A stretch of DNA of 22,681 nucleotides from Hypholoma sublateritium FD-334 SS-4 (lineage: Eukaryota; Basidiomycota; Agaricomycetes; Agaricales; Strophariaceae). Positions within the stretch are counted from its first letter, which is position 1; the number at the start of each line of letters is the position of its first letter. The notes beneath the pieces were generated by a model. That model made no database searches. It was given only the letters and a program-made list of their open reading frames with translations, and was not told where the DNA came from. Position numbers and translations under genes: made by a program. Below are positions 10,853-20,564 of this stretch, piece by piece. Location of the stretch: positions 1 to 22,681 of the forward strand of contig KN817760.1 in the NCBI GenBank assembly GCA_000827495.1, written 5' to 3'.

Positions 10853-10891
10853 TGCTTGACTTCTTCGATGTAATCGGACTTGATATTCTAA

Positions 10892-10900
10892 CCTTTTATA
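10892..10900 (-). promoter_or_regulatory. TATA box of membrane-protein copy 2
   Basis: TATAAAAGG on the minus strand, about 40 nt upstream of the ATG at 10852. Placement is nearly the same as for copy 1. Confidence 0.55.
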
Positions 10901-12202
10901 CGTAGACGAGTGCGGATGAGCATCATAAAGTCGTTTACATATCATGGATACCATGGAACTTTGACTGAATAGCTGATTGGCTGTCATATACATGAGAGTG
11001 CAACCCACGAAGTATATAAACTGGGAAGAACATGGCAAAAGGTTCGAACAGATAACAGTTCAAACGTTCATCAAGAACTCACGAGCCCGGACGACCAACA
11101 ATTCTCGGACTCATTCTTATTACGAGAGAGAGAGACTAGATATGGCCTCCTCGCATTTGATAATCAATAGTTGTGTAGACATTCACTTTGACATAAGCAA
11201 AGCTAAGGTGTGGGCAGGCCGAAAGATAGACTTTCAATGCACGCCCCATCACATGACGGGTGAGTACTACAGCTTCCGTCTGGGACTCAGATAGTGGTGT
11301 TCTTGTTATACCAATTTCAGCGCGTGTATGAGATTTAGATGGCATCTTAAATCGTGATGCCAGAATGAGCGCTTGAGCACCAGGTGCTACTGGTTCCCCA
11401 ATCAATCACATATCTGTCGCCCCCAGTCAGCGAAGAGTACGATTGTAATTATATACCATACATAAACCAGATAAATAGTATGTGGTCACTGGGTCATGCA
11501 ATCTTTTGTGATACGAGTAGCGAAGATTCGCCGCCTTAGCGTCCCCGCATCACAGATACCAACAAGCCTCTATATCTCAGTTTGCTTTGATGGATACTGC
11601 ATCCACTTCACTTGTAATGCATCCGAAACACCGGAGTCCGGTCAGCTCAGCACTGAGCAGTGGCTTGTGAAGGTTCTGTGAAAGCAACGCGTCGCGCCAA
11701 CGTCGCGCGTAGTTGCACGTGAGTCACGTGAATAGCCAAAATATATGACATAATTTCATAGTTGAAAACCACTGCCATCATCAGGGCTGCTCCTCAACTT
11801 GTCACGGTAGTGCTCTGTCGTGAACGTACCCGAGCCCAGGCGGAGAAAACGCCATGCTCTAGGGAGTTACAACTACACTGTTACTGGCGCAAATGTGTCC
11901 TAAATCCTGGCTGTCCCGTCAACGGCTTCAACCTACGACAAGCGCGTTCTGCCATACTTGTACCCTCTGGATCTCCCCATGAAACGGGCTTTCTCGCCAT
12001 GGAATGCTTTTAACTCCTCCACTGTTTGTCCTTGAGTGCAGTTGTGCCTGCATCTTGACCTCTACGCGATGCTCTCGCGTCGGATGCTTCCTAGGCGCCC
12101 ACTTCTGCAAGCTCTCATGTGAAAGGACACTTGGTTGTAGGGTAGGTCTACTTTCGCTACATAGGGGGCAGGAGGACTGATTTCGCAGCACCCGAAATGT
12201 AT
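10901..12202. other. Intergenic, no supported gene
   Basis: Short overlapping frames only. A GA dinucleotide run lies near 11125-11134 and an E-box palindrome at 11716. The N-terminal exons of the esterase pseudogene would be expected near 11700-12200, but no trace of them could be recognised. Confidence 0.4.
11716..11730. promoter_or_regulatory. Second double E-box palindrome CACGTGAGTCACGTG
   Basis: Same 15-bp palindrome as at 1543 apart from the central base (G instead of A). It is again preceded by a CG-rich run with acgcgtcgcg and gtcgcgcg (about 11685-11710) and followed by AT-rich DNA. It may be a bHLH target or part of a dispersed repeat. Confidence 0.5.
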
Positions 12203-13962
12203 AGTCGTTCCGCTTCATAGGGATCCCCTATGCGAATCCGCGCCAACGTTTCGGGTATTCTGCGCCGTTTCTCAGTCCCGCTAACATCACGGCTCAGGCG
12301 TATCGATCACCTTGCTTTCAGGCCGGTGATGGGGGGAAGCGAAGTGTATCTCTTCTCGAATATATACACGCCCTTCCTCCCCCAAGACGCCGCTAGAGCG
12401 AACAACCTGCTCCCGGTCATGTTCTGGACCCGTGGTGGCGGGTCTGCCGGTGAGGGCAGCCCCGGCATATACGACGCCACAGCGATGCCATCGTCGCTAG
12501 CATCAACTGTCGGTAAGCTGCGTCGAGTGTTCATCCTCAGTATCCGCCTCGTTCATACTCCCGGCCTTCATCTCAGCCTGGGGACACTCGGCTCCCTTGC
12601 ATTGAACGACGGCGCTACGTACGGCAACTTTGGGACAGCGGATCAGGTAATTTAGTATTTCCATTGATGTCGGACCTCACTCACTGCGGCACTGCGCTGC
12701 ATTCTAGATCAAGGCCCTCCAATGGTACACGCCCATATCGCAGATTTCGGCGGGGGCCCGGTGCGCGTCACGATCTATGGCTAATCCGCGGGCGCCGGCT
12801 CCGTGCGTGCTCTTCTCGCGGCCAGCCTGCGTTTGGCCTGTTTCCGCATGCGATCCAGCAGAACAACCTGGTGGCTTCGGGTATACGACGACGTACAGCG
12901 AGTACATGAGGATCACGGATGAATGGAAATCGCTAGGGCAAGGCGTGGTTGCAGATGTGGTTTGTGCTAATACGACGGATGCTGCGTGCTTGAGGGAGGT
13001 TCCAGTGCGCCCAGTGCTCCGAGGTGTGTCTTTACTACCTTGAGACCTCGGGCACAGGTGGCTGATTGGCATTTGGCGTTCAGATATATTGTTATTGAGG
13101 GCAAGTACGACTCGATAAAGCATTGCGGGTGAATGCGGAGGGACCGAGTGCGAATGCGCATGTCGTGATCGGCTAGATGCCCGACGACGGGTGGACGTTT
13201 GTTAGCGCCTCCCCTCCTACTGGACACCTTTCAGAGACGCTTATGCCTGCTGGGTATGTGGCATGTGTGCTTACTGGCGTACAATGATTCACCGTTCTGC
13301 TAGCATCGGTACCGCCGTCACGGCGATAGTCGCTGTGTCCTCGTTGTTCCCGATTCCAAAGTCTGGAAATGAAACGTGCAATATTCAAAGTGCGTTGGCT
13401 GGAATTTCCGAAACATGAGCATCATCTTCTGACCGGGTACAACGCCAGGCGTACCTACCGGGCGACGCGCTTCTACGCTGCGAGGCACGATGTCTTCCAA
13501 TCGATCCCCGTGTACCAGCCCGACAAAAGCTATGTATTCGAGTCCAACGCCTACCTCTCAGACTCCGAACAGCGATACAGTCTGTCGTACTTCCGGCGGG
13601 CTATTCACATTCACCATTCAAGACCGAAGGACTCATTTGAGAGCGACTCTCTCTGGCGTATGCAGCTATCATCATTCGGGCGAATACGCATTTCCCTTCC
13701 GCGACTCAAACAATCTAGTGTTTTCCGTGAACGTGTGGAACGCTTTCGCGCACGTTCGGCCCCACCCCTTCGGACGCTTATCTCGCAGAGCGCGTATACG
13801 AATACGGCGGCGGCGCTGCGCCAGGCTGGCCAGTGGGTCACTGCGACGCCATCGAGCGGAACTCCGCTGCGGTTTATCGACATCCTGCTGTCGAACTCCG
13901 AATTTCAGGATTGGCCTGCGCACTGTGATCTTCCGGGATATCCTGTGACGCTGTTTGGGTGA
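12203..13962 (+). pseudogene. Type-B carboxylesterase/lipase pseudogene
   Basis: Fragments in several frames align in order with the intact paralogue starting at 20565: SFRFIGIPYAN (12206 on; 16 nt identical to 21194 on), the EYLFSNIYTPFLPQD-like segment in a shifted frame, GGGSAGEGSPGIYD, LGTLGSLALNDG, GNFGTADQ, GGFGYTTTYSEY, YIVIEGKY, and the C-terminal TPLRFIDI to GYPVTLFG with its stop at 13960-13962. The nucleophile-elbow motif GQSAG reads G-stop-SAG because CAA has become TAA at 12782-12784. At least one frameshift precedes the EDCLFLN region and several follow 13380. Intron positions are retained (for example gtaattt...ttctag after TADQ), so it arose by DNA duplication and not by reverse transcription. 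No N-terminal signal exon was recognised. Confidence 0.9.
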
Positions 13963-16589
13963 TTATCTGATTTTGTATTCATTCTACGGTCACGGTTGAT
14001 CTATATTTTTGGACTTGGGGAGCTGACGCTTCAAGGGATGGCTATGCAGTGTAATGAACTCAGCTGTTTTTCTTACGCCATCGTTTTCCTTGCTCGCAGT
14101 TTCCAACATGAGTCATCTCATCGGTGCCCTCAATTACATTGTCGCTAGCAGGACAAGCCTGAGCCCAACTTAATTTCGAACCTCGCTAGCTACCAGCTGC
14201 CTGAAATATTCACCTGTCTCTGACTCGCCTTCGATTGTCTCTCAAATAATGCTGGGCCCCTTGATCTGCATATTCACTTATATAATCATATCCTTCGATT
14301 CGATAACGAGGTTATCCCCGCTGCTGGCAACCACCGCCTCTCCAACCCAGGCTTGATGGACAACGACAGCTGCTGGCACTCGATCGTTACTGCATCTGCC
14401 TCTTACTATCTTATCGTCGCTCATTTATGCCGGGACTCTTCTCAGGCCACTAGCTGGCCGCTGGAGTTCGGTGATTATTACGCCGATCCAATATATCTCC
14501 TTTTCAAACCCTCGGAATGGTTACTGGTTGCGCAGAATAAACACTGGTGTCATCGACAAGAAGTTGCGGGCCTAGGAGGTGCTTCCACGGTGATGCTTGC
14601 GGGACAAATATCTCCTATATGTCCACTCGAGGTGTAACTAACGACTTTACTCCTGTACCACTACGATGGCAGCGGAGCGCACGTCGCAACCAGAGACAAT
14701 CTGCGCTATAGCTACTCAACAATACGGACTTTAGACTCCTCTCAGCATAGCCCAGACTGGCCTTCGCCTCGGAGTTGCCTCTGCGCATTTCATTCAAACA
14801 TTGATCGTCTCTGGAAGATTCCTTTAGATACACTTCAGTTACTTGTCACCCGTCTTTTGCGCTCACATAACGAGACACGGATATGGCCATCGACCGGAAA
14901 ATCTTGGCCGGGCCTCTCACTTTACTCCGGTGAACAGTCGGCCTAGGCCATCACAGCCGATAGAAGTGCAAACGGACTTACAACCCAGCCCTCATGTATG
15001 ACTTTACGGCTGCCCCGCTGCCCTGAAAAGAGAAGCATCGTCGAAAACCGCCATTAAGATTCCCGGGTCTGCATGGTCTTATTTGGCGCACAGTGTATCT
15101 ACCAGGTTTAGGACTCGGTAGTGTGCGTGCGCAAGGGAATTAGGAAAAGGAAGGTTCTTTACGTTCCCTTTATGCGTCGTACACGCCGATATTCTTTCCC
15201 CCATCCACCCAGTGCGCATCCTCACGCCATGCATCTTGATCACGCAGTGTAGCTGACCGGCCTTTCGATTTCTTTCGATTACAGTCCGACTATGGCTGCA
15301 AAATATTCTATTTTACTTCCGTGAATTACCTATCCGTTCCATCCGGGCTCCGTTCGCATTCGCGCCTTCTCCCCTCCCTCCCATCGAACAGCGTTTTCGG
15401 GTGATGCCCTTTTCATATACCCGCTGATCGTTCCTCTTCCTCCTAGGGCCGGCAAAATGAATGAAGAAGTCGGGAAGCATCCCCCAGAGCCACGTTGTGT
15501 TACTGGAACATCGGCGGTACTCGCTATATCTGGAAGCCCGGCCGCTCTCTCCAGCTCTCCCGATTATTTAACTCCATCAGCGCCTAAACCGCATCTGTGA
15601 CATTTGGATTAGGTTTCTACTAATTTCCTCGTCTGATTTCAGGCCTTTCCGCCAGCCCGCCCTCGAACTCACCTTTCACAAAAACCGGACGATGATGGAA
15701 AGCCGTACGGAGCCTTTCTCTGTGTACAAAACTTAATTTACCGGTGTATCCGCATGCTTCAGATTTAATTACTTGTTTCGCGCCCTGCTCTGCCACCACT
15801 TAGTCGCCAGTAGGTCATGTTTAGCCTCCCCATAGCTTATTGTACATAATGCATAGCGCATACGTCACACTACATAGATAGATCTGGTTTGACAACGGAT
15901 TGGAAATTGCCTGCATCCATGGGGACCAATGGCCCTGCGGTGTTTACTATACATGGCTACGCAGCCTCCTATAGCCACTCGCGCGATCCATCCAAGTGAG
16001 TCTATCGCATCAATTCAAAGCATGTCTGGGTGCCTCGATAAAGTGAGCCGATCAGTCTTTTGCTCTGACTTATATAGATGATCATCACCTATACAGACAA
16101 TTGCTCGTTATCTGATCCGGAACGAATAACGGGTAAAGGATCCCGGCTTTGTACTGGCTCTTCATTAATGATCTCAACCCCCAAAGCTTCAAAGCTTCAC
16201 GCATCATCCGTCGGGGTTCATATATCCGAGTGCCATCCCCAAGGCGGATATCGAGGACCTAAGTAAAAAGGGCAACACCAACGTCCGAGTCGCTCTTGAC
16301 GGTATATATTCTTGGAGGATGTGCCTCACAAAGCTGTGCTAAGCCTCGCTTGTCTGTTTGCAATAGCCACCGCAGACATACTTCCGACACCTTCCGACAG
16401 GCTGTTTTTGTCTGTTTTTGTCCCAGAATTTCATGTGCCACTTGCAGCTGATCTCATTTTACCACCATATGGAGTTACTGGACCTCTTTTCTGACGCTGC
16501 ATATGCCCGCGTATGCTTCTTTTTGTCAGGTACATCCGATGCCGGTTCATGATGCACGCACCTGGGCCATAATTGTTCGCGGTTTCCAA
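13963..16589. other. Long interval without a convincing gene
   Basis: About 2.6 kb with only short unrelated frames. A protein-like stretch of some 60 codons on the plus strand (16172-16354, including AIPKADIEDLSKK and NTNVRVALDG) ends in a stop; it has no start or recognised family and may be the remnant of a gene. Nothing like an LTR, terminal inverted repeat or tRNA was seen. Confidence 0.4.
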
Positions 16590-16597
16590 TATAAATA
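16590..16597 (+). promoter_or_regulatory. TATA box of the secreted repeat-peptide gene
   Basis: TATAAATA preceded by CCAA, 66 nt upstream of the ATG at 16664. Spacing suits a short 5' leader and supports the chosen start. Confidence 0.55.
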
Positions 16598-16663
16598 ACA
16601 TGCACCGAATGTTGTCCAGACCTATAACCTGTACCCCCTCGTCTTTTAATCCCACCGAACATC

Positions 16664-17225
16664 ATGCGTTTCTCCAACATCGTCGCCGTTGCATCGTTCA
16701 TGTTCATCGCCTCTACTCAGGCGGCACCGGTATGTCCACCTTGTCTCCTCACTGATCATGGCCTCATCGTTTTCCGTCGTCGCTGAACAATAGGCCCCCA
16801 CTCCCCTCAGGCTCTACAAGAGGGCAGAGCTGGGAACCGACGGGTCGCCCGTTCAAGGATGGAGGCGCGAGGCTGACGCCGCTCCTGGCTCGCCCGTTCA
16901 AGGCTGGAAGAGAGAAGCCGAAGCGAATCCTGGCTCACCGGTCCAAGGCTGGAAGCGAGACGCCGAAGCCGCCCCCGGATCCCCTGTCCAAGGGTGGAAG
17001 CGCGACGCGGACGCTGCGCCCGGATCACCGGTTCAGGGCTGGAGACGCGAACCCGAAGCCGCTCCTGGATCCCCTACACAAGGCTGGAAGCGTGAGGCTG
17101 AAGCTGGGTCGCCTGTACAAGGCTGGAAGCGAGAGGCAGAAGCGGGATCTCCTGTGCAAGGCTGGAAGCGTGAGGCAGAATCGGCGCCTGGCTCTCCTGT
17201 TCAGGGATGGAAACGCGAAGACTGA
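16664..17225 (+). CDS. Secreted kexin-processed repeat-peptide precursor (alpha-factor-like layout)
   Basis: Exons 16664-16729 and 16794-17225 flank a 64-nt intron (gtatgt...caatag, phase 0) and give 165 residues. Residues 1-20 form a signal peptide (MRFSNIVAVASF, then MFIASTQA). A short pro-segment ends in KR. Then come nine copies of GSPVQGW (copy six has T for V), each followed by KR or RR. Copies two to nine are preceded by acidic dipeptide spacers: EA, DA, EP or ES, often then AP or NP. KR/RR are Kex2 sites, and X-Ala/X-Pro pairs are substrates of Ste13-type dipeptidyl aminopeptidases, as in yeast alpha-factor. Unit length is 45 nt, or 39 nt for two units. The peptide lacks Cys and does not match any ascomycete alpha-pheromone I know. 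Basidiomycete mating pheromones are CaaX lipopeptides, so this is more likely a KEP-type signalling peptide or a RiPP precursor; no UstY-like gene is visible nearby. The expected product is GSPVQGW. Confidence 0.88.
16842..17216 (+). repeat. Nine tandem GSPVQGW-dibasic units
   Basis: Heptapeptide codons lie at 16842-16862, 16887-16907, 16932-16952, 16977-16997, 17022-17042, 17067-17087 (T variant), 17106-17126, 17145-17165 and 17190-17210. Spacing is 45 nt except for two steps of 39 nt. Each unit ends in Lys-Arg or Arg-Arg. Codons vary widely at synonymous sites while the residues hardly change. Confidence 0.92.
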
Positions 17226-18095
17226 GGCGCTTGACGCCTCAGGGGAAGATAGCAAGGTTGCAGCGTCGAAGGCATCACAAACGAACGTTTCAAACAAAAT
17301 GATCACCTTCGGCTGGCCGTGGACTCGTTCGCAGTGTGCCATTTATTCGGTGTAGTCCCCCAACAATTGTTCCTTCCCCGTCCCTTTTCCTTTATTCCTT
17401 TTGCGTTGGAGACCGTCGTACACTTTTTATCGAGTCGTCATTTGTAGTATTATCTCCAAACTCCACATCTACTTTAGCACCTTNTCTTTCGTTGGGACGT
17501 CCGCTCGTTATATCTCTTTCGTCGTACTAGACATCCCTCCAATNTTGTCCCTTCCACGTATNATATCTCCGTATCTTATTTCTAACATGTATTCAACTTC
17601 CATCCGACAATTTACACATATCCGATCCCTATTACTTAGTATGTATTTGATACAGTACTTGCAGTTGAAATGGCGCAATGGAATTTCCTTTACATTTCAT
17701 GTGCATATTTTACAAACGCGTGTCTTCCGTCACCGCGTCACCCCCTTTCAGCATGGATTGTACTGGCACTGCGTAATATAAGTATGTACTCAAGAATCGC
17801 AGCAGCGGCACCAAGGAGTTGCCAAGCGGGGGCCTGGAGGGGCCTGGTTGCTAGCGGTTACTGTTATAGCCGAATTATGTAAGTGGGTCCTTACCGGGCC
17901 GCAGCTCATTCGTTTTGCGGTTTCAATTTCAACACGAACTTGAACACAGCACGAACAGAATACAGTCCACAACTGCGAACCGAAGCGATCTGATGATACT
18001 TGCTCAAAAGGTGAGCTTACTGGGTCTACGTACAGGTTCATGCAAATTACCTGCCAATAGTCATAGAACGCTCTCCGAGGAACCAGCTCAACAAG
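17226..18095. other. Intergenic between peptide gene and folate gene
   Basis: This should hold the 3' UTR of the peptide gene (pyrimidine-rich, 17350-17640) and the 5' flank of the folate gene. No further gene was supported. Three ambiguous bases (17484, 17544, 17562) lie here. Confidence 0.45.
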
Positions 18096-19646
18096 ATGTC
18101 GATAGATCTGAGCCTCGACCGGCTGAGAGACCTAACGCTACACCTACCTCCGTATACCCGACCAACCATCCACATCGCAGGCACAAATGGAAAAGGGAGT
18201 GTCTCCGCTATTCTTACTTCAATCTTGCTGGCCCAACCGANGTCCTCGACGCCTTTTCGTATCGGGCGATTCAATAGTCCTCATCTCGTCACCATCTTGG
18301 ACTGCATCAGCATCGATAGNAGACCGATATCCCGTTCGCTATATGACGGAGTACGAAGTGTCATAGAAGAGGCTGATCGACGATATGGTACAAGCCTTAG
18401 CAACTTCGAGCTCCTGACACTCACTGCACTACGTATCTTCGAGGTTGAACAAGTCGATATCGTCATCTTGGAGGTGGGGATGGGCGGTCGGCTCGATGCG
18501 ACAAACATCGTTCCGAGTTCCTGTATCCTTGCGTCTGTCCTTACGGCGGTGGATCTTGACCATCAAGCGTTCTTAGGTGACACAGTAGAAAAAATCGCCA
18601 GAGAGAAAGCTGGGATCGCGCGAGCGGGAAAAGCGTTTGTTCTCGGAAGACAACTGCATGCGGAAGTAAAGCAGGTAGTGTCGAATATCGTCGAGGAGGT
18701 TGATGGTATTCTCGTCCCAACCATCAAGGTCGAACAGGATCTCGGTGCTCAGCAACCCCTTTTTTCCCTTACAACTTTTCAACAAAATGATATCCTCTCT
18801 TATCCCGGCCATCAACATATCGTCGCCAACATTCCGTCCTTCCCATCGTCGACGCCCGTTCGCGCTTCGTTTCCTCTGCACGGTGATCATCAACTGGATA
18901 ATCTCGGCAGCGCACTCGCTGTGATCAACGTCCTGATAGAACAGGATTCACGGCTGAATCTACGCTCGCGCATCACAACCCAGACAATCGAGGAAGGTAT
19001 TCGCAATGTTTCATGGCGTGGACGATTGTCTTTCCATACTTTGAACATGGAGGGTGCATCAATCCTTGTTTTAGCTGATGGAGCTCACAACCGGGCATCG
19101 GCGGAAACATTGGCGGCATATATCGAGAGTCTTCTTGATTCAACTTCGAAGTCATCATCGGGCTTCACATCGCTACCTATCACTTTTATCCTTGGCCTGT
19201 CGCACTCCCCTCCGAAAACGCCTGTCGACACGCTTTCTCCCCTCCTTACTTCCGTGTTGTCTTCCAGACCCGCAACGTCCCTTAATATCTCTCTTGGGGT
19301 CGCTCTTCTACCGTTTACCCCACCAGAAGGCATGCCGTGGGTGAAATGTGAACCTATAGCGGCGATGCGGGACGCCTTGGCGGCCCTTGCTCCCGGCCTG
19401 TCAGACGATGCTATTTGGGTCGGGAACGGCATTCCAAAATCGACTTCAAGCGAAGTTATTACCCAGGACGACAAGCTTCTAAATNATTCGCTCCAGGAGG
19501 CGTTGAAGTGGGCCGCGAAACGTCATTCAGCGCGAGGGGGTCGTAAATCCGGGGAACCGGCCTCTACGAACGGACTTGTTGTNGTTGCAGGAAGCCTATA
19601 CCTCGTCGCTGATTTCTATCGGATGTTAGAAAATGCGCATTCGTGA
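18096..19646 (+). CDS. FOL3: Dihydrofolate synthase (folylpolyglutamate synthase family)
   Basis: A single exon of 516 residues. The enzyme joins L-glutamate to dihydropteroate with ATP to make dihydrofolate, a late step of de novo folate synthesis that animals lack. Family landmarks in order: P-loop GTNGKGS (29-35), NSPHL (60-64), GGRLDATN (130-137), LDHQAFLGDT (154-163), REKAGI (169-174), HGDHQLDN in the middle, and DGAHN (328-332) in the C-terminal glutamate-ligase domain. The start MSIDLSLDRLRDL is typical of the family N-terminus. Choice of DHFS over FPGS rests on the short, leaderless N-terminus close to the P-loop and on overall similarity to yeast Fol3; FPGS cannot be fully excluded. 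Four ambiguous bases (18241, 18320, 19485, 19583) do not shift the frame. The usual W-P-G-R motif reads W-R-G-R (307-310). Confidence 0.88.
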   Translation: MSIDLSLDRLRDLTLHLPPYTRPTIHIAGTNGKGSVSAILTSILLAQPXSSTPFRIGRFNSPHLVTILDCISIDXRPISRSLYDGVRSVIEEADRRYGTSLSNFELLTLTALRIFEVEQVDIVILEVGMGGRLDATNIVPSSCILASVLTAVDLDHQAFLGDTVEKIAREKAGIARAGKAFVLGRQLHAEVKQVVSNIVEEVDGILVPTIKVEQDLGAQQPLFSLTTFQQNDILSYPGHQHIVANIPSFPSSTPVRASFPLHGDHQLDNLGSALAVINVLIEQDSRLNLRSRITTQTIEEGIRNVSWRGRLSFHTLNMEGASILVLADGAHNRASAETLAAYIESLLDSTSKSSSGFTSLPITFILGLSHSPPKTPVDTLSPLLTSVLSSRPATSLNISLGVALLPFTPPEGMPWVKCEPIAAMRDALAALAPGLSDDAIWVGNGIPKSTSSEVITQDDKLLNXSLQEALKWAAKRHSARGGRKSGEPASTNGLVXVAGSLYLVADFYRMLENAHS

Positions 19647-20514
19647 TGCCGTGTATTTTCATCACACTCATTTTCTCTACGGCCTCTTTCGAACCNTTAG
19701 ACTTCAGCCATATTCATNGGGGCGTTAACGTCATCGTTGGTAGATTCGGTCAAATCAAACGCGACGCGACCATGAGGACTGCGGTCACGAGTACACCGGT
19801 ACATAATATGTGCGAAATCCACCACGATTTCATTACTAGGTATCATCTACATTCCTCGCCGCGACTGAGAGTTGAATCCACGTATAACTCTCTTAGGATT
19901 TAAATGCCGAAAATGGGGATTCCCAAAACCTTTTGGAGGAAATTGACTGAACGAGAACCAGCCTCACCTCGATATATTTCTCGATCGAGGAAACCGGTCA
20001 CTTCAGTCATCGCGCTATATTTGAGATGTATCAATGGATCCGAAGCTTTCCTCGAAGACGGTCGATGATTGAAAGCTAACGGACTGGAGTCGCTGCCAGG
20101 GCGTGAACGGCGTGGTGCTGCTTGGACATATCCAGTTTAGAGTACTTAGCTGCGGAAAGACTTAAAAATACNAAAGAAGTCNCATCTCTCTGAGACGTGT
20201 GTTTCTTGTAATTATNCGTCGCAGGCGGAGTCCCTGTATCCAACGATCCAGGCTACCCCACATAGTCTTCTCGCTGATAATACGATCTATCATAGCGCTT
20301 CTTTACGCTCTTTCATTCCAGATTGAAGCAGCGTGGGTGAAAATACAAATTCCACCTCGTACCTGCCAGCAATTGATCACTAACAGGCGTCATGTGTTCT
20401 CTCTCCGAAGTTCAAGCGCGTGAACTTTCTTTGCTGTCATTATTCCGATATCCCGCTTGTACTCCGCTCTACGAACCTCATGTATAGCCACGGCCCGCTC
20501 AGACTTTGGCGCAG
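19647..20514. other. Intergenic, no supported gene
   Basis: 3' flank of the folate gene and 5' flank of the esterase. Five ambiguous bases (19696, 19718, 20172, 20182, 20216) lie here. No repeat or RNA gene was recognised. Confidence 0.45.
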
Positions 20515-20515
20515 G

Positions 20516-20523
20516 TATAAAGG
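20516..20523 (+). promoter_or_regulatory. TATA box of the esterase gene
   Basis: TATAAAGG, 49 nt before the ATG at 20565. An upstream in-frame ATG at 20457 precedes the box, and the one at 20544 would fall at about the transcription start, so 20565 is favoured. Confidence 0.5.
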
Positions 20524-20564
20524 ACGACCACGAATGCTACCGTATGTTCCACAAATTTCTTCAG

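Noticed and set aside
16664..17225. Calling the peptide gene a true ascomycete alpha-factor homologue
   Set aside because: Only the processing layout is shared. The core peptide has no similarity to known alpha-pheromones, and the rest of the window points to a basidiomycete.
16807..17342. Minus-strand open frames with repetitive Arg/Leu/Ser sequence opposite the peptide gene
   Set aside because: They are shadows of the tandem repeat on the plus strand; no signal peptide or processing logic exists in those frames.
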